From: Paramecium pentaurelia
Lineage: Eukaryota > Ciliophora > Oligohymenophorea > Peniculida > Parameciidae
Reading direction: 5' to 3'
DNA length: 64,000 nt
Assembly: GCA_905183005.1 (NCBI GenBank)
Contig: CAJJDO010000035.1
Coordinates: 62,001 to 126,000 of the forward strand
Below are positions 24,601-36,974 of the stretch, piece by piece; position 1 is the first letter of the stretch; every line of letters begins with the position of its first letter. A program made the translations under genes and the position numbers. The notes beneath the pieces were generated by a model. The model was not told the DNA's origin. It ran no database searches and saw only the letters and a list, made by a program, of their open reading frames with translations.

Positions 24601-27600
24601 ATTTACATACTGAAATATCTAATTAGAATTTTGTATCACAAGTTAAACAATTAGTAGCAGTGGTTTCACAAGTTAAACAATTTTTATCACATTCTATATA
24701 ATATAATAAATAATTTTAATTACTTTAACAAATTCCATCAGAATCAAAATAATATCCATCTATACATTTACAAACATTTTTAATGGAATCTAAAATCTTA
24801 TATTCAGCAGAGAAACAGCAATTATTTGAATCAGTACATGTCAAACAAGTAGGATGACATTGAATACAATCTGTTTAAGCAGCATTTATATAATGTTAAG
24901 ATGGACATGTGCATACATTATTAGTAATAATCATGTTAACTCCAACACAACTTAAACACTATGTTGATGTATTAACACAATTTTAACAAGGAGATGTGCA
25001 AACTATTATTAATTAATCTTTATTTACTTTAACAAAAATCGCCAGATAGGTAATAACCATCAATACAGGTAGTACAGACTGATGAACTAGTACAATTAGA
25101 ACAAGGTGGATTGCATACTATTAAAATAGATATATATATAAATCTACATATGCAAGTATTTGATAACATATAATAGCCATTTTGACAATCACAAAGATTA
25201 GTGTTTATATTTAATTGTTTTAATTCAGCTGCTAAACAACAATCATTTTAGTTAGAACATGTTGTGCAAGTAGGATGACAATCTAATATATAGTATAATA
25301 CATATATACTCTGACAAATAGAATTAATTGTATCATAATATTGATTGGAAGCACAAATACAAGTTCCACCACTTATCATCATTGTAACATCTGTACAAGA
25401 TAGACAATTTGTTGATTAAGTTTAACATGCTTAACAAGGCTTAGTACATGCTATTTTATTTTAATAAGATATAATTACATTAACAAGTATTATTCGATTC
25501 TAAGAAATAACCATCTAAACATGAATCACAAATATCAACAGTTGAACACAAAGTGCAAGGTAATACACATTCTTAAATTAAAATTAAAATATACATTAAC
25601 ATGACATATTTGCATCTATATAATATCCAGAGATACAATTAAGACATTAAGTTTCAGATGAGCATGTATTACAAGGAGAAACACAATCTATTTAATTATA
25701 TATAATTGTCTTACTTAAACAAGTGTTCATGGAAGATAAATAGTAAAAGTTACTTATACAAGTCTTACATTATAAATTTGTTTCACATGTTAAGCAAGGT
25801 GGTATGCATACTAATGAAATAATATAAAATATAACATGCACATAATTGTGATGTATCATCATAATAATATGAATCATTAATGCAAGATTTACAAAGATTT
25901 AGATCATAACATGTTAAACAAGGTGATTAACATGAGGCACATAAATTATTTGATAAATAATATGAGTCATTTATGCATGAAAGGCAATAACTTGAGGTTG
26001 TACATTCCAAACATGGAGATATACATTAATAACAAGTAATATCAATATAATAAGTTTAGTTAATACAGGATGTACATGTAGTTAATGAAATGCAATTTTA
26101 ACAAGGTGATTCACACACTAAATCATAATTATTTATTTTTACTTTAACATTCTACACTATTACTAAAATATCCATTTTAACATTCACATGCATTTGATAA
26201 TGGATTATAAGAAGATAATGCCACACATTGATTACATGAAGTTTGATCAATACAATCCATACACAAAATGGGACAATACTAAATACACTGTCCATCTACA
26301 ACCTATTACCCTGTTGGACATTAACATGTTGGTAATACTTAACCTAGGTATAAACATGAAAGACAATTGGTCACAGTAGTTTCACATGTAGAACATGGGG
26401 GTTGACACACTAAAATAATATTTAATAATCATACATTCACATCCAAATTCTGTTAAAGTATAATCATATTAACATTCACATTAACTATTTGCATTAATTA
26501 TTTAATTTGGACCACAATTTATACAATAAGTTGCATACATAGAACATTAATAACAATTAGGATCACAATCTTAACAAATTCCATTCATATCTTCGTATTG
26601 ATTAATAGCACATCTACAATAAAAATAGTTAGGATATATGTCAAGTACAAGTTGTTTTTTAGATTCAACTGAACAAGATTAGCAATTTGTAAAATAATCG
26701 CTACATGTTAAACAGTTAGGATCACAATCTTTACAGATATTTTATCCCAGATCTAAATATTAGCTTGAACTGCATAAACAATTAGATAGCACTCTATTAC
26801 ACTTTTACAATTCTTAAATGTAATCACATGGTTTAACTTGATCATAGCATTCCACTGTAAAATATATGAGATCACCAGTCAAATAATCAAAATATTTATT
26901 CCCTGATGTTCTTATCTTGAATTCAATTTATCCTGCTTTTTTCTTTTGATTAATAATATACTAAGGCGAATAAGAATTCTATGTTGAAAGTCTTTTTAAT
27001 GAGAATAATGTTGGAATAGTTAAAGGATACTATAAAGTCCCATAAGTGATTGTAGCCCCTCCAATAGAAAATCCTGTATTTTAAGTACTTGAACTTAAAT
27101 AGTAATTGAAAGATTAATAAATATATTCAGTAAATTCAAAGTATTAGTATTTCAACAAGTATAAAAATTGGTTTGCAGTAAAATAAAAAGTATTGAATCC
27201 AATTTAATTTAAATAAAAAGATACACTAAATGATATTTATGACTATAAGCACCATCCTAAAATGCCTCCTGAAACCGTGTTCAAATTTCCAGGATAAAGA
27301 TCAATAGAGCTAAAAGATCCTGAATAATGTGATTAAATAACATTTTAAAATCTTTAACTCTTACCAGCTACCCACTAAATCTTATACCTACCATTACTGG
27401 TTTTGCATATCGCTTTTAATTCAAAATAATTGTTGTAAACATTATTTACAAAAACTTAAAATTCTATAGAATCTTCTAAATCTATATGTCCTATTAGGCT
27501 TATTGCCACTAGAGGGGGACTGTAATAATTTTTGGAAAAATATATCAAATATATTGTATCTATTGGACTGTTACATTAAAATTCATATGTTCCTTCATCA

Positions 27601-30413
27601 ACAGTTAAATCAGGTATATATCCTAAAATGTTTTGATTTTATAATTTACTTATACATTCTGGTGAAATACCATCATCAAAATATCCTGTAGGGCATTTGC
27701 ACTCTGGAGCATTAATTCGAAAGCCAGCACAAATGAAACAATAAGTTGGATTTGCTTAATCACAATCCAAACATGTTGGATGACATTTAGGAATACATTC
27801 TTTACGTAATTCATTAGCTACATAATAAGTTGGGCATATAGATACGCATTACCCTTAATATAAGTATAATCCCTAACTAATAATATAATTGATTACATTT
27901 AGACAATAAAAGCATTAATCAATAGAATATGCACAAATACTATTATTTATATATTCATAGGGTGAGAAAAATCCATTACTAATTCTCACACTAGTTAATT
28001 AAAATGGTTAAGAATTAGAATCTAAATAATTATGTATATTTACTAGAGTTAGAACCTATATATAAAGTATCTGTATTTGTTATAGAGATTTCACCCATAA
28101 AATCATATTAACAGGAGATATTTTCATTCTAAATAAACATAATTATTGACATCTGAACCAAATTAACTATACTTACCAAAAACTTTTATCCAAAAACCAT
28201 ACTACAAGAGAAACTTTGCATCAACTAATTAAAATTAACATAAATGTATTGATTTATAAAATCAGCCTAAATTTGCATTATTTCTTATTAAGATCTCTTT
28301 GAACTAAATGTGAACAAAGTTGATTATTCAGATTATTGATTATATAATAATTAAAATTCTATTGTTACTGATTTTTCGATTTTGAAATTCTCAATGTATA
28401 TATACTATTGATTTTAGAATGATAATAGTTAGTTATTAATTATTATTTGTGGATCATTTATATCATAATCCAAAGAATTTCCCATTTGTACAATATGCTA
28501 ATAATTGCTCCAATCCTTTAGAATCTTAGTTTGATATCTTTCATAAATTTTTAAATCTAGGACTACTTCAGGTTCCACATAAGACATTATTGTGATTTAA
28601 TCTATTATTTTTAAATCAGGTGTATCGAATGTTTTCATCTTTTTTATTGTTATTGAGATAGCTTAACCAACAAAAGATTAAATAAATCGAAAATCATACG
28701 AATAAAAGTAATCCCATAAGTCATAAGTTGATTGAAAAAAACCAAAATATTAATAAGTGGATTCAGGCAATACCATGCATTAAGGATAAGGTCCATTATA
28801 AATTTGAACATAACAAATTTATTTTACTCCTTAAACCAGATTTTATTTGTAATACACATATATCCAAGAATTTGAGTTGAATAGATTAATTTCACTCCAA
28901 AGATTATAAGAATAATGGAGGACTTAAATTGATTGGTAATAAAGCACTATATTAACTGTTTTTTAGTTTATTTGCATCACAAGTTACTTATCATAATNTT
29001 ACCCTTAATATAAGTATAATCCCTAACTAATAATATAATTGATTACATTTAGACAATAAAAGCATTAATCAATAGAATATGCACAAATACTATTATTTAT
29101 ATATTCATAGGGTGAGAAAAATCCATTACTAATTCTCACACTAGTTAATTAAAATGGTTAAGAATTAGAATCTAAATAATTATGTATATTTACTAGAGTT
29201 AGAACCTATATATAAAGTATCTGTATTTGTTATAGAGATTTCACCCATAAAATCATATTAACAGGAGATATTTTCATTCTAAATAAACATAATTATTGAC
29301 ATCTGAACCAAATTAACTATACTTACCAAAAACTTTTATCCAAAAACCATACTACAAGAGAAACTTTGCATCAACTAATTAAAATTAACATAAATGTATT
29401 GATTTATAAAATCAGCCTAAATTTGCATTATTTCTTATTAAGATCTCTTTGAACTAAATGTGAACAAAGTTGATTATTCAGATTATTGATTATATAATAA
29501 TTAAAATTCTATTGTTACTGATTTTTCGATTTTGAAATTCTCAATGTATATATACTATTGATTTTAGAATGATAATAGTTAGTTATTAATTATTATTTGT
29601 GGATCATTTATATCATAATCCAAAGAATTTCCCATTTGTACAATATGCTAATAATTGCTCCAATCCTTTAGAATCTTAGTTTGATATCTTTCATAAATTT
29701 TTAAATCTAGGACTACTTCAGGTTCCACATAAGACATTATTGTGATTTAATCTATTATTTTTAAATCAGGTGTATCGAATGTTTTCATCTTTTTTATTGT
29801 TATTGAGATAGCTTAACCAACAAAAGATTAAATAAATCGAAAATCATACGAATAAAAGTAATCCCATAAGTCATAAGTTGATTGAAAAAAACCAAAATAT
29901 TAATAAGTGGATTCAGGCAATACCATGCATTAAGGATAAGGTCCATTATAAATTTGAACATAACAAATTTATTTTACTCCTTAAACCAGATTTTATTTGT
30001 AATACACATATATCCAAGAATTTGAGTTGAATAGATTAATTTCACTCCAAAGATTATAAGAATAATGGAGGACTTAAATTGATTGGTAATAAAGCACTAT
30101 ATTAACTGTTTTTTAGTTTATTTGCATCACAAGTTACTTATCATAATATCCATAATTGTAAATCCAAGCTAAATCTTACAAATTCAATACTTCCAATAAT
30201 AAAGTTATCTACCAAGCTATCGATACCATAATTATTGATATCATAGTAATAGATATTTCCACTTTCAATATTACCTTAATTAGTTGTAAATTAAATAGGA
30301 TAACCAATTATGCTAGAGATTAAATTAAAGTTTTACTCTGATTCTAATGAATAAAATTGAGTCTCGGCTACAGAAATGAAAATTGCTAAAGTGATTACGT
30401 AATTAAACACCAT
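21646..30413 (-). CDS. Giant cysteine-rich membrane protein with furin-like repeats (model disrupted by assembly duplication)
   Basis: Minus-strand gene with signal peptide (MVFNYVITLAIFISVAE), a long extracellular domain, then about twenty Cys-rich modules of the furin/VSP type (C-x2-C, C-x3-C). Two units are of the CxDG...CDDGN...DGC kind (EGELCDDGNILDGDGCDSKC; GEQCDDGNKNSRDGCTDC). A C-terminal block carries five or more hydrophobic segments (for example WTCFAIIAITISVQIISCLILL) ending at TGA 21648-21646. At least fourteen introns fall in the Cys-rich part, recurring at similar places in successive modules (for example 23983-24011, 24072-24101, 26118-26142, 26410-26434), plus one at 21829-21853. 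The 1,149-bp repeat at 27849-30147 shifts the frame; with one copy removed I can read through. Expected product roughly 2,300-2,400 residues. Likely a surface sensor or adhesion protein; ligand unknown. Confidence 0.82.
27849..28997. repeat. Perfect direct repeat, left copy
   Basis: 1,149 bp that reappear unchanged at 28999-30147, with a single N between the copies (period 1,150 bp). It starts at the TT before ACCCTTAATATAAG and ends at TTATCATAAT. All lines I compared are identical, introns and coding alike. It lies wholly inside the giant Cys-rich gene. Most likely two overlapping contig ends joined without merging. Confidence 0.97.
28998..28998. other. Ambiguous base N (contig join)
   Basis: The only non-ACGT base I found in the window, placed exactly at the junction of the two 1,149-bp copies. 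The corresponding base is A at both outer flanks (27848 and 30148). Confidence 0.98.
28999..30147. repeat. Perfect direct repeat, right copy
   Basis: Second copy of the 1,149-bp block (see 27849-28997). The added 1,150 bp is not a multiple of three, so keeping both copies breaks the frame of the surrounding gene, whereas dropping either gives a continuous one. This supports an artefact over a real duplication. Confidence 0.97.
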
Positions 30414-30523
30414 ATTTTAATATAATAAATTATAATGAAATCTCATATAACCTTGAAGATCACATAAATTTTTTATTAAAATTGATACCAACTTCAGTTG
30501 ATGGAATTTTAATTAATTTTTGA

Positions 30524-31024
30524 TCAAAGAATTGTTTCTATACCTAAACGAACTGATAATTCAGAAGAAGAAATTTGTTTTTCTCTTCTTACATAGCTAA
30601 TTTTTTCATTATTCTATATATTTGAATTATTCATAGGATGCTAAGCTATGTAAAATATTATATTAAATTTCTCAGTAATTTTAAAAAAGAGGTCAGAAAT
30701 ATTTTGACTGAACCCTTTTAAAGAATTTATTGGAATTATAATGACTGAACCTAAATGATTTTCATATAACTGAAATAAAGCGCATTCTAAATATTCTTCT
30801 TTAATCTATAATGCTTAATCCTGTACAACAAAATGAAGTACATTTTATTAGTTATGAAAGTGAGCTAAACTAGAATCAGCATGATTATAATGATTATTCA
30901 ATTATTGATAAGTGCAATTTATTTTATTACTTATTGTTTCTGAATCTGTGTCAATCAAAACTATATATTAATTATGATTGGGTTTGTTAACAATAACAAT
31001 GAGCAATAACAACAAAATGCTCAT
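30524..31024 (-). CDS. Small protein, unknown function
   Basis: Intron-free 166-residue frame, stop TGA 30526-30524. The N-terminus MSILLLLLIVIVNK is hydrophobic (possible signal anchor, though it could be an upstream frame extension). It is followed by NQYIVLIDTDSETI, a beta strand with acidic loop. The middle (LHFVVQDQALQIKEEYLECALFQLYE, SVIIIPINSLKGF) alternates strands and helices, so it is probably a folded domain. The tail is basic and Ser-rich. I do not recognise the family. It lies 110 bp upstream of the giant Cys-rich gene on the same strand and diverges from the CCCH gene. Confidence 0.6.
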
Positions 31025-31209
31025 TATAAAAATTAATTATTTTAAAACTAACAAACCAATATTATCTATATCCAATTCAACTATTATCTATTTTTATATA
31101 AAATCAATATCTTTTCTAATCTATAATCTACTTCACTCTAAAAAGTTTGTAAATCAAATTGAATTTAAGTTAATACAAAATTGAAATATAATTAATAACT
31201 TAATTAAAA

Positions 31210-32119
31210 ATGGCTATGATGGTTCCCCCCTAGATGAATCCAAAATATAAAACTTCACTTTGTAAACATTGGACAACAACAGGAAATTGCAGTATTGGAT
31301 CTAGATGTCATTTTGCTCATGGAGAAAGAGAATTGCGTAATCCTAATGATGTATTACAAATATTTATAAATTTATTTAGCCATTACCTCAATTACCAAGC
31401 CAAAATTTACAAGATCCTAAACTTCTATAAGTTTATTTCTCTGGCAGTTTGGGAATTCACAATTATAAAACCACATTATGCAAATATGCAAGCAATAACA
31501 CTTGCAGATATTAAGAAATGTGTCATTATGCCCATTCACCAGAAGAAATGATTCCATTTGAAAAAGTTAGAAATGTTACTACACAAGTGTTGATCTCAAA
31601 TTATGTCTCTTTAATAAAGAGTCATTATTTGTTAAATAGTCATTCAATTCCCGGTTTTAATATCAATTAAGAATAAGTAGAAGTAAATATGCTCTTTTTA
31701 TATTTTAGTTAGCATTATAAATGGAATTCCAAAAATTGATAGTAGCATAATAACTTAAATTTGTACTTAATCATCTAGATAAAATGGATTACACTTAATC
31801 AGAATTGAGACTTAAATTAAATACCGCTCATGAATTACTTAATGCCAACAACTTTCCAGGTTGTAGCTAAACCATCAGTGATATAATTAATAGACCAAAT
31901 GTACCAACAGATGAAAAGAAACATTATTAAGATATTCTTTTTGAAAGTGCTTAAGAAGGGTTTAGGATTGTGGAAGGATATTAAAGATAAATATTTGAAT
32001 TCTAGTGTGAATAAGCATAACAACTACAGGAAACATATTAGAAGAGTGAAAATCCATAAACTTTATTTGGTAATGCACCAACTCTTCCTACCACAAGTAT
32101 TCCAGGATATCGGTTTTGA
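31210..32119 (+). CDS. Tandem CCCH zinc-finger RNA-binding protein
   Basis: 284 residues, introns 31351-31379 and 31683-31708. Finger 1: YKTSLCKHWTTTGNCSIGSR followed by CHFAH, spacing C-x8-C-x5-C-x3-H. Finger 2: YKTTLCKYASNNTCRYQEMC then HYAH, C-x7-C-x5-C-x3-H. Both carry the YKT-x-LC lead-in seen in tristetraprolin-type fingers that read AU-rich RNA, but the linker (about 38 residues) is longer than the 18 of tristetraprolin. The C-terminal half is helical and Gln-rich. Likely regulates mRNA stability, polyadenylation or splicing (inference). Start ATG 31210 gives MAMMVPPQMNPKYKT; an in-frame ATG eight codons later is also possible. Confidence 0.87.
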
Positions 32120-32640
32120 TAAATATATATAAAAATTTTAAATATCAATTCATCATCCTTAAGAAAAATATGTACATTTAATAAATGTTTAATAATTTGG
32201 ATTAAAGCTCTATTAGAATATTCATAATTCCTTATTTTAATTTTGATAAAAATTTTATATTATAAAATTAGTGTAGTAATATAAATAAAAAGTTTAGATA
32301 TAATAGTAATATATAAATTGTCTTTTAGAAAAAACAACAAAATTGAACATTAGTTGATAAGTTTAACAAAAACAATATGATATTAAAAAGATCATATTTA
32401 TAATTTTACATTCATTTTAGATAAGAGTATTCTCAATTTTTAAAAATATTTTAAATTTCTTAAGTCAATTTTATAGATTCTATGAACCTAATGGTTTTAT
32501 ATAGAATTATATTTATCATCATCCATAAGAATATATCTAAACTCTTCAAAATTTAAATTATCAAAAATAAAATAGAATAATTCAATTACATTAAGCACCA
32601 ATATATTTATAGATGTGTACTAAGTGATTTTATATATATT
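32120..32640. other. Convergent intergenic spacer
   Basis: About 520 bp of AT-rich DNA between the CCCH stop and the stop of the minus-strand coiled-coil gene. Nothing recognised. Confidence 0.45.
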
Positions 32641-33171
32641 TCATGTCTATTTATTTAAAAATTTGGATATAAATCCTGTTTTGTTAGGATAAAAATTTTG
32701 CTCTGTTTAACTCATTTATCTACTTTTAGATAGCAATTGCTAATTTAATTGTTCATTTTCCTTTATATATTTAGAATTAAGCATCATCAAATAAACTTCA
32801 TTTTTTTCAGATTCTATCAACTACTAATTCAACTTATCTATCCTTATCTTAAATTGCTCTTTTTCTTCATAATATTGTTAATTTAACAATTCTAATTCTT
32901 AAATATATTAAAGAGATGTCTTTTCATTCTATAATTGAAGTATTTCTTCTTTCTGAGTAGAAATGAGACAAAGTAATTCCTTTTTTAAATTTTATAATTC
33001 TAATTGCACATATTTAATTAGAGCGCTAAAAGTTTCAGCCAATTATTTCTTGATAGAATCAAACTTCATGTTCTTCTCATCTACAACTGATTTCATTGCA
33101 TTTAATTGTTATTGCAATTTTCTATACTCAAAATCTTTTAACTTTAATTCTAACTAAAATTGCAAATTCAT
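32641..33171 (-). CDS. Coiled-coil protein, possibly 3' part of the upstream gene
   Basis: 176-residue frame, almost entirely heptad-like helix (LELKLKDFEYRKLQQQL, KYVQLELQNLKKELL, QLQNEKTSLQYIQELELL), ending ISKFLNKQT. The first in-frame Met is directly at the coil (ATG 33171). The next coiled-coil gene upstream stops at 33286, only 114 bp away on the same strand. I looked for an intron joining them and found none with acceptable borders, so I list two genes. A single gene with a sequence error in the gap is an alternative. Structural role likely, target unknown. Confidence 0.6.
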
Positions 33172-33285
33172 AAATTATATAATATTAACTCATTATTGTT
33201 ATTTCAAACTTTCGACAAAAGTTCATTCAATTAAATCAATTTAATCAATTATGAAATCACAATTCAAAAATATTATTAATTAAAA

Positions 33286-34368
33286 TCATTCATTTAATCT
33301 ATCTACAATATCACAAAGTAATTAAGATGTCCATCTTGCCTATTTAGGAATTTAATTTAACAATCCTAATCTGGATTCAATGTTTTCTAATTCCAAATGA
33401 GGTTTGAATCTCTACATAGCTGCAGATCCAATTGATAATTGATGATTCTCCTCTCTCATTCCTAATTGCCCTCTAAGTTTATTAATCTCACTCTTTTCTA
33501 CTTTAATCTTTTTAAAAAATAAATTAGATTACATTATCACGCATCCTTTCTATAGCCTTCAACTAATTTTATTGTAACAATTGTTTTATCGAATCAGTCA
33601 TATAAATTAAATCATCCATCAATGTCAAATCAAATTTCTCAATTACTCTCTATTCCCCATTTACAAATTAAATATCTCTAATACAACAAAGACGAGAAAT
33701 CTCTGAGAATTCATATAATTCCTCTGTCTAAGGATTTATTAAGATTCTATAAAGATTTTTTCTTATTCCTATCTAATTTTTTACTACCTGAAACAGTTTT
33801 CTTGAATTATTCAAATAATCCTTTTTTTACAATGAACTTATACTTTCAATAAATGAAGATTATGAATTAGATTATACAATTATTCAGTGAATTTCTTATA
33901 TTATTAAGCTAAGGGATTACGAACTGTTTCCAACAAACTTATCTTCTTACGCTTATCTCCTTATTCTTTTAATGATTTGAATCTTTGTAAGGTTGTCTGA
34001 CTTTCAGTTTAAAACAATTCCACTTCCTCTTTAATTTTTTTGATTGTTGCATCACCAACCAAAGGAGACCGAAATGTTCTCACAGAATTCAAATGATCCA
34101 AGTAGCCTTATAAACTATGATCTTTTTTAAATGTTGGTCTGGGAGTGGTGGATGTTTTTAATTTTTCTTTTGGACTTCTTTCAAAGATTGATTCTCCTTA
34201 ATGGGTCAAATTTATGGGTTTGGTTGATTAAGAAACCAAGCGTCTAACTGGGGCAACAGTGTGAAATCGCTTAGATGTTCTAGTTGGTTGTTCCTTACGG
34301 TGGAAAGTCAAGGTCTCTTAATGTTTAAAGATAGGAAAGACTACATTATTCTTTAAAATAAGACTCAT
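33286..34368 (-). CDS. Coiled-coil protein with basic disordered N-terminus
   Basis: 344 residues, introns 33508-33532 and 33821-33843. The first about 110 residues are basic and low in hydrophobics (RKEQPTRTSKRFHTV, TTPRPTFKKDH). Then come long helices with coiled-coil character (IKKIKEEVELFQTESQ, KAIERMRDNIKVEKSEIN). It ends DIVDRLNE at TGA 33288-33286. Such architecture is common in basal-body and cytoskeletal proteins of ciliates, but nothing specific is recognised. Its ATG lies 17 bp from that of a divergent 50-codon ORF. See the entry at 32641-33171 for a possible continuation. Confidence 0.68.
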
Positions 34369-34385
34369 TATAATTATATTAATTT

Positions 34386-34538
34386 ATGGAAAACAAAAAG
34401 GAAATAAAAGATCAAGAGAAATAAAAACCAATTGAGAAATCTAAATCTTTAGTTCCCATGTTGGATAAGGAGGATATTGAGACTTTAAAATCATAATTGC
34501 AGAAATATGAAGATTTAAAATAGAAATATAATTTGTGA
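34386..34538 (+). CDS. Short charged ORF (50 residues), doubtful
   Basis: Complete intron-free frame MENKKEIKDQEKQKPIEKSK ... LKQKYNL, very rich in Lys and Glu, helical. It sits between the start of the leftward coiled-coil gene (17 bp between the two ATGs) and the stop of the leftward CNB gene (7 bp away). The amino-acid composition looks coding rather than random, and the spacing would be extreme even for Paramecium. It could be a real micro-protein, or a fragment. Confidence 0.4.
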
Positions 34539-34545
34539 TAGTAAA

Positions 34546-36348
34546 TCATTATTCAAGAGTTTAACATCTTATTTTTATTAATTACAAATCTTTCATTTGT
34601 TTCATTGACTTAATTAGATAGTTCTTCTTTTAATTAGTTAACTTCTTTTTCATAGCATCTACTGTATTAAATTAGAGAAAGTTCTGAATTAAACTGCTTT
34701 TTGTTCTAGAACTTAAAGAATTTTTATTTTTCATTGTATAGATTGAGTCAGTTCTAGAGGAGAAATCTTTTTACTGTTCTGTTTCTTATTTTGACGGAGA
34801 ACTACTCTCAGTCTTTTGATTTATTCCCAACTTTTATTATAGTTATTAATATTATATTGATTGTTTAAAACAATTTCTTTTTTACTTATTTTCTTCAAAT
34901 TTCACCTAAAACAAAGCATAATCTTCTAAACACTTGGTAACCTGCTTTAAACTATTTTGTGTATTCAAACTTTAATTAGTTTAATTACTAGAGAATATAC
35001 TGCTCCCTCTGTTAATCGTTGTGTCTAGTTTTCTTTAATATCGATTTGTTATTCCATAATATTACTTTTTACAATCTTCCTCTTAAGTACTTTAATTTCT
35101 ATTCCTTATTAATTTTTTTGTAGTCTCTCTATGTTCTATACTTTTTTTGATTATTGTTTCAAATAGCAAAGTTCTAGTTTACTATTTCTTTTCCATCATA
35201 TTCTTCAATCCCTTTACACATTATTATGACCCTTTTAATAAGAATGATTAAGCACTAATTTTATAAAATTTAGCTTATTGACTATGAACAACTACTGTAT
35301 AAAAATAATTATCTTAAAATAATGATTCTTCTCCTATAACTTATTAATTATGTAAACTGCATAATAACATTTAATGATTTTGATGTTTTTTCATTATAGC
35401 CACTTCTCCTTCAAATAAAATGTAAAAAGTATTAGCTTAATCTCCTTCTTAAGTGACTGTTTCATCTCTTAATTTAATTTCTTCATTGAAACTGTACATT
35501 AAACTCTCAATCATTAAAGTTGATGTTATTCTTTCAAAATATGGAATAACTGATTGAAAAACTTCTCTTTTGAATTCTGCATCTTTTTTGAATGATCCTA
35601 AAACTTCAAAAAATTCATTTCTATTTAAAGATATTAAATAAGTATCAATGTCAGCAATACAAGTTGCTGATCTTTAAGCATCTCTATTATTCTCCATTAA
35701 TGCTTTTTCTCCAAAATAATTACCAGAATTCAAATCGTTTATTAAACATCCATAATTTTACATATAATTTTATAAGATATCAGAATGTAATTCAGTTTTA
35801 GAAACAGTCTATTAACCTTTCATCTACTATCTTATTATTGAATATTATTATTTAAAGATTAATACTCTTCCCTCAATAATTAAATACATTTTATCATTTG
35901 ATATGGCTCCCTCTTTTAAAATTATTGTGCCTTACTTAAAAACTTCCAATTATAATTTTGTACACAACTAACTTAAATGCTTTAGCTTACATGATAGATT
36001 TACTCCATATCATTCTTTAATCTACTTGAATTAAATAACTCTTAAAAAAAACTATACTTCTTTACTTAATTGTAAATAGTCTAAACATAAAATTTACTAG
36101 ATATACCATTCCATCTGATAATTTGCAATGTGGTTTTGATAGTAAACCTATTAATGGAATAGATTGGTTGAGGTCTTCAAATTTCAACAACATTGCGTTA
36201 TCACCTTGATTGTAGATGCGCTGTTAATATTTGTTTTAAATACTTCAGAATGAGGCTAGATCAATGAACGCGAAAACATAAAATTACAATTGGAATGAGT
36301 TCTTAGTTTGTAAGAGCCTTCTCTTACTGGTGATGAAGCTTCACTCAT
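34546..36348 (-). CDS. Protein with two cyclic nucleotide-binding domains
   Basis: 576 residues; introns 35968-35990, 36081-36106, 36221-36243 at the 5' end, then one long exon. CNB-A (about 125-235): FKQGTIILKEGAISNDKMYL then GNYFGEKALMENNRDAQRSA, the phosphate-binding cassette with Glu and Arg in place, so it probably binds cAMP or cGMP. CNB-B (about 255-365): RDETVTQEGDQANTFYILFE and VIGEESLFQDNYFYTVVV, where the cassette Arg is missing, so ligand binding is doubtful. The rest (about 200 residues) is polar with coiled-coil character and no kinase or channel domain. Resembles the large ciliate family of soluble CNB proteins. Role in cyclic-nucleotide signalling inferred. Confidence 0.85.
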
Positions 36349-36974
36349 TTAATATTAATTAATTATATGTTATAAAAATTTTAAATGATAAATTATCATT
36401 ATAAATATCACTAAAAACAAATTCAATCATATTAAATTAAACAAAATAATTGAAAGATTTGTAGTATTAATCCATATCAAAATATTTTATTTTATATAAT
36501 TTATATCCTATTACATTTTTCACTAATAATATACATTGAATTCCACAATTAATGATATTATTATAAAGATCATTAAACCTATACTTAAATTACCTCTTAT
36601 TTAATAATTATTATTTAGATTTTACCTTAAGACCATAAAAAATATGAATGTTTGTCACTCCTTATTATTAAAGTTCTATTTCATCTTTATTAGTTATTAG
36701 ATTAATTTTTAAGTGATCAGTATTTTTGATAGAATCTTAATATCTTTTATAATATTTTTATTTCATATCAGTTCACTTGTAATCTAAAATTATAATTTCT
36801 AAATATTTATTTTAATCCTCTTTTGTTATTTTAGAATAGTTAAAATAAATTAAGATACTCTATTTCTTAATTTAAATTCTAATATCTCTATATTATAAAT
36901 AATCTAATCCATCAATGAAAAAAATGAATAGTCATTTTGGTTTTAATTGATTCATAAATAATAAGAATATAAAA
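36349..36974. other. Divergent intergenic spacer
   Basis: About 625 bp between outward-facing starts of the CNB gene and the 2,080-residue gene. Only short interrupted frames; nothing recognised. Confidence 0.45.

Noticed and set aside
36010..36012. In-frame TGA in the first CNB domain, suggesting a pseudogene
   Set aside because: The frame I first followed was wrong. Three short introns (35968-35990, 36081-36106, 36221-36243) give a continuous frame with better CNB sequence and no TGA.
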